From RBG-16-34-14 sp963727535 (GTDB taxonomy: Bacteria > Bacteroidota > Ignavibacteria > Ignavibacteriales > Ignavibacteriaceae), in assembly GCA_963727535.1 (NCBI GenBank), contig CAVSGR010000008.1:124001-188000 (forward strand): DNA of 64,000 bases, written 5' to 3'. Positions 26,342 to 35,342 of this stretch are shown here, one piece after another. How positions within the stretch are numbered: position 1 is the first letter of the stretch; each line of letters begins with the position of its first letter. The notes below the pieces were generated by a model, which was not told the origin of the DNA, did no database searches, and worked only from the letters and a program-made list of their open reading frames with translations. Both the position numbers and the translations under genes were made by a program.

Positions 26342-26875
26342 TTAATGATTTTTTACTTTTTCTATACTCTTATTAAAGAATTCATAACTCTTAGATTCAG
26401 CAAAAAATTCTCTCCTCTTTCCATACTTATCAAAAATTATAGTTGCCGGAACTGTGCCGTCCCATTCGGGGTTAACCAAATTTATAATTTCTTCGCTTCT
26501 CTTTTCTTCGATTACAACAACAGGGAAATCTGCAGACTGCTTTTTTAAAAATGGTTTTACTGTATTATCAATTTCAGAAGGAAGATTGACAGAAACACTA
26601 AGGAATTCAAAATTCGAATCCTTATTATCATTATAAATTTTTACCAGGTCAGGGAACTCTTCAACACAAGGTTCACACCATGTAGCCCAAAAATTAATAA
26701 ATAATATTTTACCATTCCTGTTCTCGATTTTGTTTTTCAGCCAAACATCATCTACAACCGGAATTTGATCTGAATATTTATTGGTCTTCTTTATCCCGGC
26801 TTCTTTTCCTTCAAGATTTTTTGTAAAGCCGGTTAAAGCCAATAAAAAAATTAACCCGTAATTAAATATTATCAT
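26342..26875 (-). CDS. TlpA-like periplasmic thioredoxin-fold protein
   Basis: The 177 residues start with a hydrophobic signal or anchor. The redox motif is WCEPC in FINFWATWCEPCVEEFPDLV, and the cis-Pro loop is GTVPATIIFD. This is the TlpA/ResA pattern of membrane-bound thiol reductases that act in the periplasm, for example in cytochrome c maturation. The ATG directly follows the stop of the upstream redoxin (TAAATG) with AAAGGAT before it, so translation is coupled. Confidence 0.9.
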   Translation of the reverse strand: MIIFNYGLIFLLALTGFTKNLEGKEAGIKKTNKYSDQIPVVDDVWLKNKIENRNGKILFINFWATWCEPCVEEFPDLVKIYNDNKDSNFEFLSVSVNLPSEIDNTVKPFLKKQSADFPVVVIEEKRSEEIINLVNPEWDGTVPATIIFDKYGKRREFFAESKSYEFFNKSIEKVKNH

Positions 26876-27475
26876 TTATATCCTTTTAATAGAACAGCCA
26901 AAGGCCTTTGTTGCTGTAACTGAAACCTTTTTACCTGCGAGAATTTCATCAAGTGTATTGGCGAGATCTTTACTTTCAACGTTATTTATATCCATCGAAT
27001 CATCTATCCTACCATGGTAAAGGACTTCAAATGTTTGGGGATTAAGTACATAAGTTTCCGGTGTATGATGCGCTTCAAACATATCGGCGATAACATTTCC
27101 CTCATCTTTCATAACAGGAAATTTAAAACCATGTTTTTCAGCATGGGTTTTGCACTCTTCGATGCTTTCTGTTTTATTTGAGTTGATGCCAAGTATTGCA
27201 ATATTTTTACTGTGATATTCATTGTAAAGATCGACCATTCTTGTATTATATGAATTGGATATAGGGCACTGAGTAGCTATAAATATTATCACAATTGCTT
27301 TTGAATCACTATAATCTTTTAAAGAATGATTATTACCATAAATATCAGTTAAGGTAAAGTTTTCTATTTTTGAAGTGGCTTTGGCAGTGCTTGATGAAAA
27401 TCCCGGATAAAAAGCTGAGATTAAAAATACTAATGCAATGATTGGCAGAGAAATAAAAAACATCTTCTTAAACAT
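26876..27475 (-). CDS. secreted redoxin (AhpC/TSA-like thioredoxin fold)
   Basis: I choose the ATG at 27475 because GGGAG lies five bases upstream; the frame extends to a TTG at 27487. The protein has a signal peptide (MFKKMFFISLPIIALVFLIS). A thioredoxin fold follows with the single-Cys motif ATQCPISNSYNTRMVDLYNE, where the second Cys of CxxC is Ser. Next come FKFPVMKDEGNVIADMFEAH and HTPETYVLNPQTFEVLYHGR. This is the common exported redoxin group with CP(V/I)S. It acts outside the cytoplasm; its substrate is unknown. It abuts the TlpA-like gene. Confidence 0.85.
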   Translation of the reverse strand: MFKKMFFISLPIIALVFLISAFYPGFSSSTAKATSKIENFTLTDIYGNNHSLKDYSDSKAIVIIFIATQCPISNSYNTRMVDLYNEYHSKNIAILGINSNKTESIEECKTHAEKHGFKFPVMKDEGNVIADMFEAHHTPETYVLNPQTFEVLYHGRIDDSMDINNVESKDLANTLDEILAGKKVSVTATKAFGCSIKRI

Positions 27476-27595
27476 AATAGCTCCCAAGATATTTTTTGAA
27501 ACAAATCAATTAGCTGGTTTTATGAAATCCAGTATAACTAAATAAACAAAATAATAACAGAGAAAAATTGTTCTCTCAGGCAATAATTTGCCGCG

Positions 27596-27904
27596 TCAGA
27601 TTTCCTGCATAACAGAACGTGCAACTTTAACCTTATTCTGAAATTTTAGGGTATGCTCTTTTTGAAGACGGGAAGCATGTGTTGCAAGGTAAACGGAATA
27701 ATCTTCTAAAGATTTACAATCATATTGAATGCAGTAAGTTGTTTCGTCTAATGTATTTGATGGAACAACCACTTTGAAAATTCTGAAAGAATTAAAATGA
27801 CCGGTTTTTATGATATCGTTAATATGGATCTTTTTCATCCATTCAAGCCATTCAGTTTCGACATCCTGCTTTATATAAATTGTAACGCTGTAAATAATCA
27901 TCAT
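27596..27904 (-). CDS. DUF4286-family protein
   Basis: The 102-residue product MIIYSVTIYIKQDVETEWLE, MKKIHINDIIKTGHFNSFRI and FKVVVPSNTLDETTYCIQYD fits DUF4286, a short alpha/beta protein with a ferredoxin-like look, widespread in Bacteroidota relatives and without known function. It starts six bases before the stop of the symporter fragment on the same strand. Confidence 0.85.
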   Translation of the reverse strand: MMIIYSVTIYIKQDVETEWLEWMKKIHINDIIKTGHFNSFRIFKVVVPSNTLDETTYCIQYDCKSLEDYSVYLATHASRLQKEHTLKFQNKVKVARSVMQEI

Positions 27905-27910
27905 ATATTA

Positions 27911-28108
27911 TTATTTAATTCTCGCCCATTCGGGGAATATGCTGAAATCAAATAAGATATTACCTAGAAGATATATAAGTATACTGACTAAAATAATACT
28001 CATCATATTAAGGACAAAACCGGCTTTTATCATATCTGATATTTTTACCCTGTTGCTTGCAAATATTATTGAGTTTGGGGGTGTTAATACTGTCAGTATA
28101 GAAGTCAT
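27911..28108 (-). pseudogene. C-terminal remnant of a DASS/SLC13-type anion symporter
   Basis: The 65 residues contain the conserved VLTPPNSIIFASNRVKISDM and the final membrane helix (GFVLNMMSIILVSILIYLLG) of divalent-anion:sodium symporters. The TPPN signature belongs to the second half of the family's binding site. The other 400 or so residues are missing; no matching sequence continues upstream of 28108 in any frame. The transporter is therefore lost, with only the end left. Confidence 0.75.
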
Positions 28109-28288
28109 TGACGAATAGTTACGTCTAATTTTAAATTATTCATTAAACAAAATCTATTTTTTCCTATAATACGAATTGAAACTTTATCTTTTAAAGAAAG
28201 AAATATAGTAAACAGCTTTACAATCATTCTCATTTACAATATTTTATAAATTAAATTTTTGTTCCTCTTAATGAATAAGGAGGCGCTC

Positions 28289-30004
28289 TTGGCTAAAGAA
28301 ACATCTTCGGGAGAAAAGATAATTCGAAGAGGTCCCTATCCTGAATTAACTCTTCCCGCAATACTGGTTGGATACTTTCTCGGTGCAATTATAACTTTAA
28401 GCATTGGTTATGCAAGCCTGATTCTTGGCTTTTCGATAGAAGGATCCGAACTCGCAGCCATTCTTGGTTTCGGAATTTTACGTGGAATACTCCGCCGTTC
28501 AAGTATCGTAGAAAATAATATTAACCAAACCATTGCCAGTGCAGTAAATGGTGCATCAGCAGGAATGATGTTCTCGGTTCCTGCACTTTTTATTTTACAT
28601 CAAACAGGGTTTAATCCTGTGCTAATGGTATTTGGTGCAATTGCTGGTGGAGTACTTGGAATCGCATTTATAATTCCGTTAAGGAAACAAATGATTGATT
28701 TTGAAAGGCTTCCTTATCCTGGCGGAATTGCAGTTGCAACAATCTTAAAGTCTCCCGGTGCAGGAGTTAAAAAAGCAATTTATCTTCTTTCCGGAATGGT
28801 ATTAAGTGGATTAGTTAATTATATAAGTCAGTCAACTGGTGTTACTGATTGGGAGCTTGGAAAGCAAATTGGCTTACCGACTTTTATGAATGGTACCTGG
28901 TATATTTCCTTACTTACAATTGGTGTGGCTTACATAGCAGGCAAAGGTGGAATATTCTTTATTATCGGCGGCTATGTTTGTTATTGGGTATTATCCCCAA
29001 TTCTTGCAGCAAACGGAATGCTTCTTTCAACAGATCCAAATGTTTTAAGAGTTCAACTTTTCAGACCTGTAGGTATTGGTATGCTAATCGGAGGCGCATT
29101 AACAGGGATTGTGCTCGCTTTGCCTTTAATCATTAGTGCAATTAAAAGTATGCAGACAGCTTCTAAATTAAAAACTGCTTTGTCACAAGATGAAATGCCG
29201 ATAAAGATATTATATATTGGAATTGCAGGGGCGACAATACTTCTTATGATAATTGCGGTTCTGTCGACAGAGCAAATCGGTATTGTACGTGGAATATTAA
29301 TGGCAGTAATGGGAACTTTATGGATCTGGGTTGCAGGTGTTATATTATCAGAATGTATTGGAAGAACAAACTGGTCTCCTTTAAGCGGAATGACCTTGAT
29401 AGCTGTGACAATTTTTATTTTTATTGCGAGCGGAATTGGAGATAGCGCGGCAATTATCTCTTCAGTAACAGTTGGCGCTGCTGCATGTGTAGCAATGGCT
29501 CAGGCAACAGACTTAATGCTGGATTTAAAAACCGGCTATCTGGTAGGAGCTTCTCCGAGAAAACAACAGATCGGTCAATTTCTTGGTTCCTGGATCGGAC
29601 CACTTATTGTAATGGCTCTTATTTTTATTTTGAATGGAGCTTATGTTATTGGAAGCGATAAATTGCCAGCGCCGCAAGGGCAGGCACTCGCAAGCATGAT
29701 TAATGGAATACTCGGAGGTAATATTCCAATCGAGAAATATATTTCCGGTGCAGGACTTGGCGCTCTACTTAGTTCGAGCGGAATTGGTGGACTTGGAATT
29801 CTTGTCGGTCTCGGATTTTATCTTCCTTTTAATATTGTTTTGACATACAGTATTGGAACGGCATTAAGATTAATCATCGATTGGCGTAAGGGGAAAAAAT
29901 TTAGTGAAGATATTGGAATACCTGTTGCAGCCGGCTTTATAGTTGGCGAAGCACTTGTAGGCGTGGGATTTGCTCTTGCAATGGTTTTGAGAGGAGGTAT
30001 GTGA
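28289..30004 (+). CDS. OPT-family oligopeptide transporter
   Basis: The start is a TTG at 28289: AAGGAGG lies five bases upstream, and the product then begins MAKETSSGEKIIRRGPYPEL. The frame itself extends 30 bases further up without a ribosome site. The 571-residue protein has about 14 hydrophobic helices. Typical OPT segments are GYFLGAIITLSIGYASLILG, RLPYPGGIAVATILKS, and VAAGFIVGEALVGVGFALAM near the end. Family members import small peptides or metal chelates across the inner membrane. It overlaps the following gene by one base (TGATG), so both are made together. Confidence 0.9.
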   Translation: MAKETSSGEKIIRRGPYPELTLPAILVGYFLGAIITLSIGYASLILGFSIEGSELAAILGFGILRGILRRSSIVENNINQTIASAVNGASAGMMFSVPALFILHQTGFNPVLMVFGAIAGGVLGIAFIIPLRKQMIDFERLPYPGGIAVATILKSPGAGVKKAIYLLSGMVLSGLVNYISQSTGVTDWELGKQIGLPTFMNGTWYISLLTIGVAYIAGKGGIFFIIGGYVCYWVLSPILAANGMLLSTDPNVLRVQLFRPVGIGMLIGGALTGIVLALPLIISAIKSMQTASKLKTALSQDEMPIKILYIGIAGATILLMIIAVLSTEQIGIVRGILMAVMGTLWIWVAGVILSECIGRTNWSPLSGMTLIAVTIFIFIASGIGDSAAIISSVTVGAAACVAMAQATDLMLDLKTGYLVGASPRKQQIGQFLGSWIGPLIVMALIFILNGAYVIGSDKLPAPQGQALASMINGILGGNIPIEKYISGAGLGALLSSSGIGGLGILVGLGFYLPFNIVLTYSIGTALRLIIDWRKGKKFSEDIGIPVAAGFIVGEALVGVGFALAMVLRGGM

Positions 30005-30537
30005 TGAAGAAATCCGGATATCTTTTAATAGTAATTGCTTTTCTTGGCGGGGCATATCTTACATCTCTCGATCCTTTAAAAGTGATGTGGCAATATTTTA
30101 TACCTCTTATAGTAATTGGTTTTGTGGGTGTTGCTCTGATTAAAATAAGCAACAAAAGAACTACCCATACAGAAGAAAGATTTTCCAAAAATTTATCTGA
30201 TATTGAATCAAGCCTTGATAACATCATACAAAAATTGATTTTGCTAAACTCCCAAAAAGAAAGCATAAATACATACGATATGAGGCATAAACTAGATGAA
30301 CTTTTAATTGATGATCTGAATACTTTTGTTGATGCAAGAGAAACAATCGGGCACGCCTACAGCTTACAAGTTTATGCTGATGTTATGAGCAACTTTGCCG
30401 GAGGAGAAAGATATTTAAACAGAGTTTGGTCGGCTTCTGCAGATGGCTATATCGATGAAGTTAATTCAGTCCTCGAAAAAGCTCTCGAACAATTTAAGGA
30501 AGCCAAACAAAAGCTCGATGTCGTGAAAGTAGCTTAA
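30004..30537 (+). CDS. membrane-anchored helical protein partnered with the OPT transporter
   Basis: The ATG at 30004 shares its A with the OPT stop codon and has GGAGG six bases upstream. The 177 residues have two N-terminal membrane helices (GYLLIVIAFLGGAYLT and FIPLIVIGFVGVALIKI). A mostly helical soluble part follows, with the conserved-looking DARETIGHAYSLQVYADVMS and GERYLNRVWSASADGYIDEV. I do not recognise the family. Tight coupling to the transporter suggests a shared role. Confidence 0.7.
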   Translation: MKKSGYLLIVIAFLGGAYLTSLDPLKVMWQYFIPLIVIGFVGVALIKISNKRTTHTEERFSKNLSDIESSLDNIIQKLILLNSQKESINTYDMRHKLDELLIDDLNTFVDARETIGHAYSLQVYADVMSNFAGGERYLNRVWSASADGYIDEVNSVLEKALEQFKEAKQKLDVVKVA

Positions 30538-30609
30538 TATATCAATTTGCATTACTTTAACTTATAAGTTACATTTGCAAAAATTCTTCTCAATTAAATT
30601 AAGAGGTTA

Positions 30610-31896
30610 ATGACTTCTATAAAGAAAAAAAATATTTTTCTCCTGTTTTTTTACTCTTCAGCATTAATTCTGTTGTCAGTAATCCTTTTCAGAAGCAATT
30701 CAGGAACACCTGCTAAAGAAAAAGTAACTTTGAAACCAACCATAATAAAATTAAATGAATTTGGGTTTCAAGATGATTCGTTAATTGGAAAACAAGGAAG
30801 TGTAAGACCTAATGAAACTCTCTCCGGAATTTTTGCCAAATATAATCTATCCGCTAATGAAATAGATAACATTTTGTACAACTCAAAGACAAATCTTGAT
30901 TACCGTAAAATAATTGCCGGGAATAATTATTATGCTTACTTAAGTAATGATTCTTTAAGCAAGCTCAACTATTTCGTTTACGAAAAAGATCCTATCAACT
31001 ATGTGGTTTTTAATCTTACTGATTCTGTTGAAACCTATTCGGGACAAAAAGAAGTTAAAACTGAACGGGAATCTGTCGCGGGAGTTATTAATCATTCACT
31101 ATATACAGCAATGGTAAATAATGAAGCAAGTCCCGAATTAGTAATTGAGCTTTCGGAAGTTTTTGCTTGGGAGATAGATTTTTACAGAGTACAGAAAGGC
31201 GATTACTTCAAAGTAATCTATGATGAAGAATTTGTAGATGATAAATCAATTGGAATTAAAAAAATTATCGGTGCATATTTTAATCATGAAGGCGAAGATT
31301 TTTATGGAATTGAATTCAAACAAAATAACGTGATCCAATACTTTGATGAGAATGGTAAAAGTTTGAGAAAAGCTTTCCTGAAAGCACCGGTTAAATTCAG
31401 CAGGATCAGTTCCCGGTATTCACTTCGCAGATACCACCCAATTGAACACAGAGTGAAAGCCCATCTGGGTACAGATTATGTCGCTCCGATCGGAACCCCG
31501 ATACTTTCTACAGGTGATGGAATTGTGACAGCTGCGACTTATTCAAGATACAATGGGAAATATGTGAAAATCAGGCACAACAGTGTTTATTCCACACAAT
31601 ACCTTCATATGTCACGTATAGCAAAAGGAATACGCAAAGGGGTTGGCGTTAAGCAAGGACAGGTTATCGGTTATGTTGGAATGACGGGAGAAGCAACAGG
31701 TCCACATGTTTGTTACAGGTTTTGGAAAAACGGCTCACAGGTAGATCCACTTAGACAAAAAATACCTTCTTCTCATCCTGTTAAACCAGAACTTCTAGAA
31801 GCTTATAACAAAAAGAAAGCAGAAGTTTTATCACAATTAGATAGTCTAAAGCTGCCAGTTGAAAACAAACCTGAACTAACCTCTATTCAAAATTAA
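30610..31896 (+). CDS. M23-family peptidase (murein DD-endopeptidase type)
   Basis: The 428-residue protein has an N-terminal membrane anchor (about residues 8-28). A LysM/OapA-like region follows (SVRPNETLSGIFAKYNLSAN). The C-terminal M23 domain has the first zinc-ligand pair in HLGTDYVAPIGTPI. The second motif reads GPHVCYRFW, that is H-x-C where most M23 enzymes have H-x-H. Family members cut peptide cross-links of peptidoglycan in the periplasm. The Cys could still bind zinc. The domain ends QVDPL as usual. Single gene, not in an obvious operon. Confidence 0.88.
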   Translation: MTSIKKKNIFLLFFYSSALILLSVILFRSNSGTPAKEKVTLKPTIIKLNEFGFQDDSLIGKQGSVRPNETLSGIFAKYNLSANEIDNILYNSKTNLDYRKIIAGNNYYAYLSNDSLSKLNYFVYEKDPINYVVFNLTDSVETYSGQKEVKTERESVAGVINHSLYTAMVNNEASPELVIELSEVFAWEIDFYRVQKGDYFKVIYDEEFVDDKSIGIKKIIGAYFNHEGEDFYGIEFKQNNVIQYFDENGKSLRKAFLKAPVKFSRISSRYSLRRYHPIEHRVKAHLGTDYVAPIGTPILSTGDGIVTAATYSRYNGKYVKIRHNSVYSTQYLHMSRIAKGIRKGVGVKQGQVIGYVGMTGEATGPHVCYRFWKNGSQVDPLRQKIPSSHPVKPELLEAYNKKKAEVLSQLDSLKLPVENKPELTSIQN

Positions 31897-31957
31897 ATCT
31901 AAAAAAAATGTCATATCATTCAGATTTGGCATTCTTAAGTTTCATTTCTAACAAATA

Positions 31958-33223
31958 TTATTTCAAGAGAATCATTTTCTTTGTTTGAACAAAACTTCCT
32001 GCCCGAATTTTGTAAAAGTATATACCGCTCGCAAGTGAAGCTGTTTTAAATTGGATCCGGTAGTTGCCGGCCGGTTTTTCTTCATTTACAAGAATAGCTA
32101 CTTCATTCCCCAATATATCATACACTTTTAATAATACCCGTTCTTCTTTTTGAATTGAATAACTTATAGTGGTTGAAGGGTTGAATGGATTGGGATAGTT
32201 TTGTTTTAAACTAAACTTTAATGGTTCCGGTTCAATATTAATTCCTATTATAACATTTTGATTATAGTACGCTATATAGCCATTAGTATAACCAATCCAT
32301 ATATTATTTTTCGAATCGATTTGAAGAGAATAAGGTTTGCCTAAACTATCAGGAAATTCTGGCGGTTCAATTTCCTCGAATCCATTATTATTATACTTCA
32401 ACATTCCCTTCCCCCCCGAAGCATTTGGAAACCATTTATTATTACTGGAATCAACTACTATTGCATAGGTGGAAAATCTCGCGTCGGACAAATTATCATG
32501 AATAGAAGTCCATGTTTGATTATTAAGATATTTTACTTCAGAACCCGATGTCCAAACAACTCCATCTTTATCAACAGCTATTGAATACACCCACCAAGAA
32601 AAATTCTCGTAAAACGTCCATTCATTTTCTCCATTAAATTTACCAACACCATCGTTATCGGTTCCGAACCATATATTCCCCGAATCGTCAGTTGATATGG
32701 TATTAATTTCCAACATATTATTGGGCAAGGGAGAATTTGTTTCATCATAATAAGTCCATTGATCGCCGGAAAGCTTTAACAACCCTCCCCAGTAACTTCC
32801 GCACCACAGATTACCTTTCTTATCAATTTCTACTTCCCATATAGCATTTGCTTCTGCCTGTGGTGCGACCTGCCTAATATCAAAATAAGTAAAAGAATTA
32901 CCGTCAAATTTGACTAGTCCGGTATCACCAGTTGCTAAAAACAAATTTCCAGATGAATCAATATCCATAGCCCAGATATCAAAATTAGTAAAGTTCGAAT
33001 TATCTTTATTAAAAACCGTAAACTGATTATCCTTTAACTTTATTAAACCTGCACCACGTGTTCCAAACAATATTGTACTGTCCGAATTATTAATTTCAAT
33101 TGCGGATACAATTTTGTCCCTAGAAATCCCAATCTCTTCAGGTGTATAAAATTTCCATTCAGGAGTTTGTGAAAAGATGTTTAGAAAGGCTAAACTCAAA
33201 AACACTATGATTAATTTTTTCAT
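31958..33223 (-). CDS. T9SS-secreted two-component-regulator-propeller protein
   Basis: The 421 residues start with a signal peptide (MKKLIIVFLSLAFLNIFSQT). At least six propeller repeats of about 45 residues follow, such as SGNLFLATGDTGLVKFDGNS, KGNLWCGSYWGGLLKL and SGNIWFGTDNDGVGKFNGEN. The C-terminal 80 residues are a T9SS sorting domain (LKQNYPNPFNPSTTISYSIQ, then ASGIYFYKIRAG and TKKMILLK). The propeller is of the kind found in hybrid sensor kinases, here as a free secreted protein. Its ligand is unknown. It lies downstream of the metalloprotease pair. Confidence 0.88.
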   Translation of the reverse strand: MKKLIIVFLSLAFLNIFSQTPEWKFYTPEEIGISRDKIVSAIEINNSDSTILFGTRGAGLIKLKDNQFTVFNKDNSNFTNFDIWAMDIDSSGNLFLATGDTGLVKFDGNSFTYFDIRQVAPQAEANAIWEVEIDKKGNLWCGSYWGGLLKLSGDQWTYYDETNSPLPNNMLEINTISTDDSGNIWFGTDNDGVGKFNGENEWTFYENFSWWVYSIAVDKDGVVWTSGSEVKYLNNQTWTSIHDNLSDARFSTYAIVVDSSNNKWFPNASGGKGMLKYNNNGFEEIEPPEFPDSLGKPYSLQIDSKNNIWIGYTNGYIAYYNQNVIIGINIEPEPLKFSLKQNYPNPFNPSTTISYSIQKEERVLLKVYDILGNEVAILVNEEKPAGNYRIQFKTASLASGIYFYKIRAGSFVQTKKMILLK

Positions 33224-33321
33224 AATGTTCCTCCCATAACTTTAATAATAATGAAGCCCTAATATCTTTTTAAAAAACAGATTAAATAGTCAAATATGGA
33301 CATAAAATCCCCTGAATTACA

Positions 33322-33364
33322 AAATTAAAAAAAGCCTCCAAGGTTATTAAATCCTTGGAAGCTT
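33322..33364 (-). terminator. Rho-independent terminator of the secreted metalloprotease gene
   Basis: On the minus strand AAGCTTCCAAGG and CCTTGGAGGCTT pair over 11 of 12 positions around a nine-base loop. The stem is followed by a run of T. It begins eight bases after the stop at 33372. Confidence 0.8.
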
Positions 33365-33371
33365 ATCCAAA

Positions 33372-35342
33372 TTATTTTAATAGAATCATCTTTTTCGTTG
33401 AAATAAATTTCTTGCCCGAAGTTCCGGTAGCATCTATTGAATAAAAATATACTCCGCTGCTTAACTGTCTTCCGTTTCTTAGAGCATTCCAATTTACAGA
33501 ATGATAACCTGAGGACATATCTCCGTTAAAGAGTGTTGCGATTTCCTCACCCAAAAGATTGTATACTCTTAACTTAACATTAGCATTTTCAGGTATTGCA
33601 AACTTTATCGTTGTAGAAGGATTGAATGGATTCGGATAATTCTGACTTAGCTCAAATTGTTCCGGGGCTACAGTATTTCCCACTGCTACTCCAACCGAGT
33701 TAGGATCATATTTAAATGCCATTCCAAAAACTCCCCTGTATCCAACAGAGCCAATTTCTGTAGCTGTACCGTTAGATTTATCAATCTGTATCAAAGTACT
33801 GAATTGAGTTTCTTCGCCTGTAGTTCCATACAAATTTCCTTCCGGTCCAAATACCAGTGACCTTGTCTTTTTACTTAAGCCGGTTCTCCCAACCCGCGTA
33901 GTATCCCCTGTTGTTTTATTAATTTTATAAAGCCTATCATTTTGTGAAGACTCATCTACAGAAGCCCATAATTCACCTGTATCCGGATCTATTGCGAGTG
34001 CACCAACGTTAATACCTATATTAGCAACAAAGGTAGTATCACCGGCTGAAGGATCCAGCTTGTATAATTTTTTATCCTTCGTCGTCAGATATAAAGTCTC
34101 GTCTGTATCAAACACAACTGATGTAAAGTCAAGTCCCGATTCAAAAAGCGATATTCCAAAACCATCCGAAGCATTAATTCTAATAAATGTTGAATTAGGT
34201 GTAGTAACCGATTTTTCAAATGCAAACATTTGGTTGTTTACGGGATTAAGTGTAATACTTCTTAGCGGTTCAAATCCTGAGGATCCTAATTCAGTTCCTT
34301 CTCCAGTTTTTAAATTAATAGATAAGACCTTTCCATTAGCACCTGCTCCTCTCCCGGTAGATGCATAAAGTGTATTGACTTGCGCATCCTGAATAAGAAA
34401 ATTTTTAACCGTAAAAGGAACCATTTTCTGAAGATTTCTCGGATCATTACTAAAAATGGAAATATTTCCCTGGTAATAACCTGCAGCAATCTTATCGCCA
34501 GCTACAGTAACCTGAACTTCCTGCGAATTGTTTTGACCTGATATAATTCCTGATCTCGGAACTGTGTAAATTGTATTAGCGCCTTCAAGACTTGTAATTG
34601 AAACATCATCAATATACCAGCCCTCACCTTCCACATAATTGTCACTTGTAAATTTGAAAGCAAAATAAACAGTATCCGGATTTCCCGAAAGTTCCGGTAA
34701 TTCGATCATTACCGATTCCCAGGCGTCTGTATTCTGTAATATTCCGCTGTTTGAGGTAGCTACCTCATCAAAAGTTTTTCCGTTATCCAAACTTACCAGT
34801 ACAGAGGCAAAGTCAAATCCTACTTCTGCATCCAAATAATAGTTAAAAGTCAAAACCACTTCATCTTCTGGCGGCATGCTGCTAAAATCAAAACCACTGG
34901 TCTTTATCATAGTATCCGAGGTATCTCTATATCTTAGAGTGTCTCCGAAAATATGACCATAATAAGCTGTTGTAGGCTTACTATGCCCGTCAAGAGCAGC
35001 AGCTCCCAATGTAATTAACTGCCAATCTTCAGATTTAACACCGCTTGCAGTAAAATCTCCCCATCCGCTTTCAAAATCATTCTGATAAATAACCGTTGCG
35101 TTTTTAAGCAAAGAAGGTTTCAGAAATTTTGATAATATTGAACCTGAAGTTTTTGCATCAATGTTATCCGCACTTTTTTTGCCAATGAATGGAGTATTGC
35201 TTCTTTCACTTAGAGAAGGTACAAGCCTGTAATTCCAGATCAATTGTTCCGCCATTTGTAATCCCCAGAGGTTTTGTAATCGGATTATTTCCCTGATCGT
35301 TTGTAAATTCGAAATCTCCGAGATTATCTTCTGAAAGAACAA
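33372..35342 (-). CDS. secreted metalloprotease, C-terminal part (immunoglobulin-like, propeller and T9SS sorting domains)
   Basis: This open frame is the second half of one gene with 35206-37002. True sequence begins around 35230 with YRLVPSLSERSNTPFIGK; the residues before that are an out-of-frame extension. It contains a jelly-roll-like domain (VIYQNDFESGWGDFTASG, EGWYIDDVSITSL). A beta-propeller with NGKVLSINLKTGEGTELGSS and LYKINKTTGDTTRVGRTG follows. The T9SS C-terminal domain has LSQNYPNPFNPSTTIKFAIP and KKMILLK. One extra T in GAATTACAGG near 35228 breaks the frame. Without the N-terminal half it has no export signal, so it works only if the break is a sequencing error or is bypassed. 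Confidence 0.82.
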   Translation of the reverse strand: MFFQKIISEISNLQTIREIIRLQNLWGLQMAEQLIWNYRLVPSLSERSNTPFIGKKSADNIDAKTSGSILSKFLKPSLLKNATVIYQNDFESGWGDFTASGVKSEDWQLITLGAAALDGHSKPTTAYYGHIFGDTLRYRDTSDTMIKTSGFDFSSMPPEDEVVLTFNYYLDAEVGFDFASVLVSLDNGKTFDEVATSNSGILQNTDAWESVMIELPELSGNPDTVYFAFKFTSDNYVEGEGWYIDDVSITSLEGANTIYTVPRSGIISGQNNSQEVQVTVAGDKIAAGYYQGNISIFSNDPRNLQKMVPFTVKNFLIQDAQVNTLYASTGRGAGANGKVLSINLKTGEGTELGSSGFEPLRSITLNPVNNQMFAFEKSVTTPNSTFIRINASDGFGISLFESGLDFTSVVFDTDETLYLTTKDKKLYKLDPSAGDTTFVANIGINVGALAIDPDTGELWASVDESSQNDRLYKINKTTGDTTRVGRTGLSKKTRSLVFGPEGNLYGTTGEETQFSTLIQIDKSNGTATEIGSVGYRGVFGMAFKYDPNSVGVAVGNTVAPEQFELSQNYPNPFNPSTTIKFAIPENANVKLRVYNLLGEEIATLFNGDMSSGYHSVNWNALRNGRQLSSGVYFYSIDATGTSGKKFISTKKMILLK

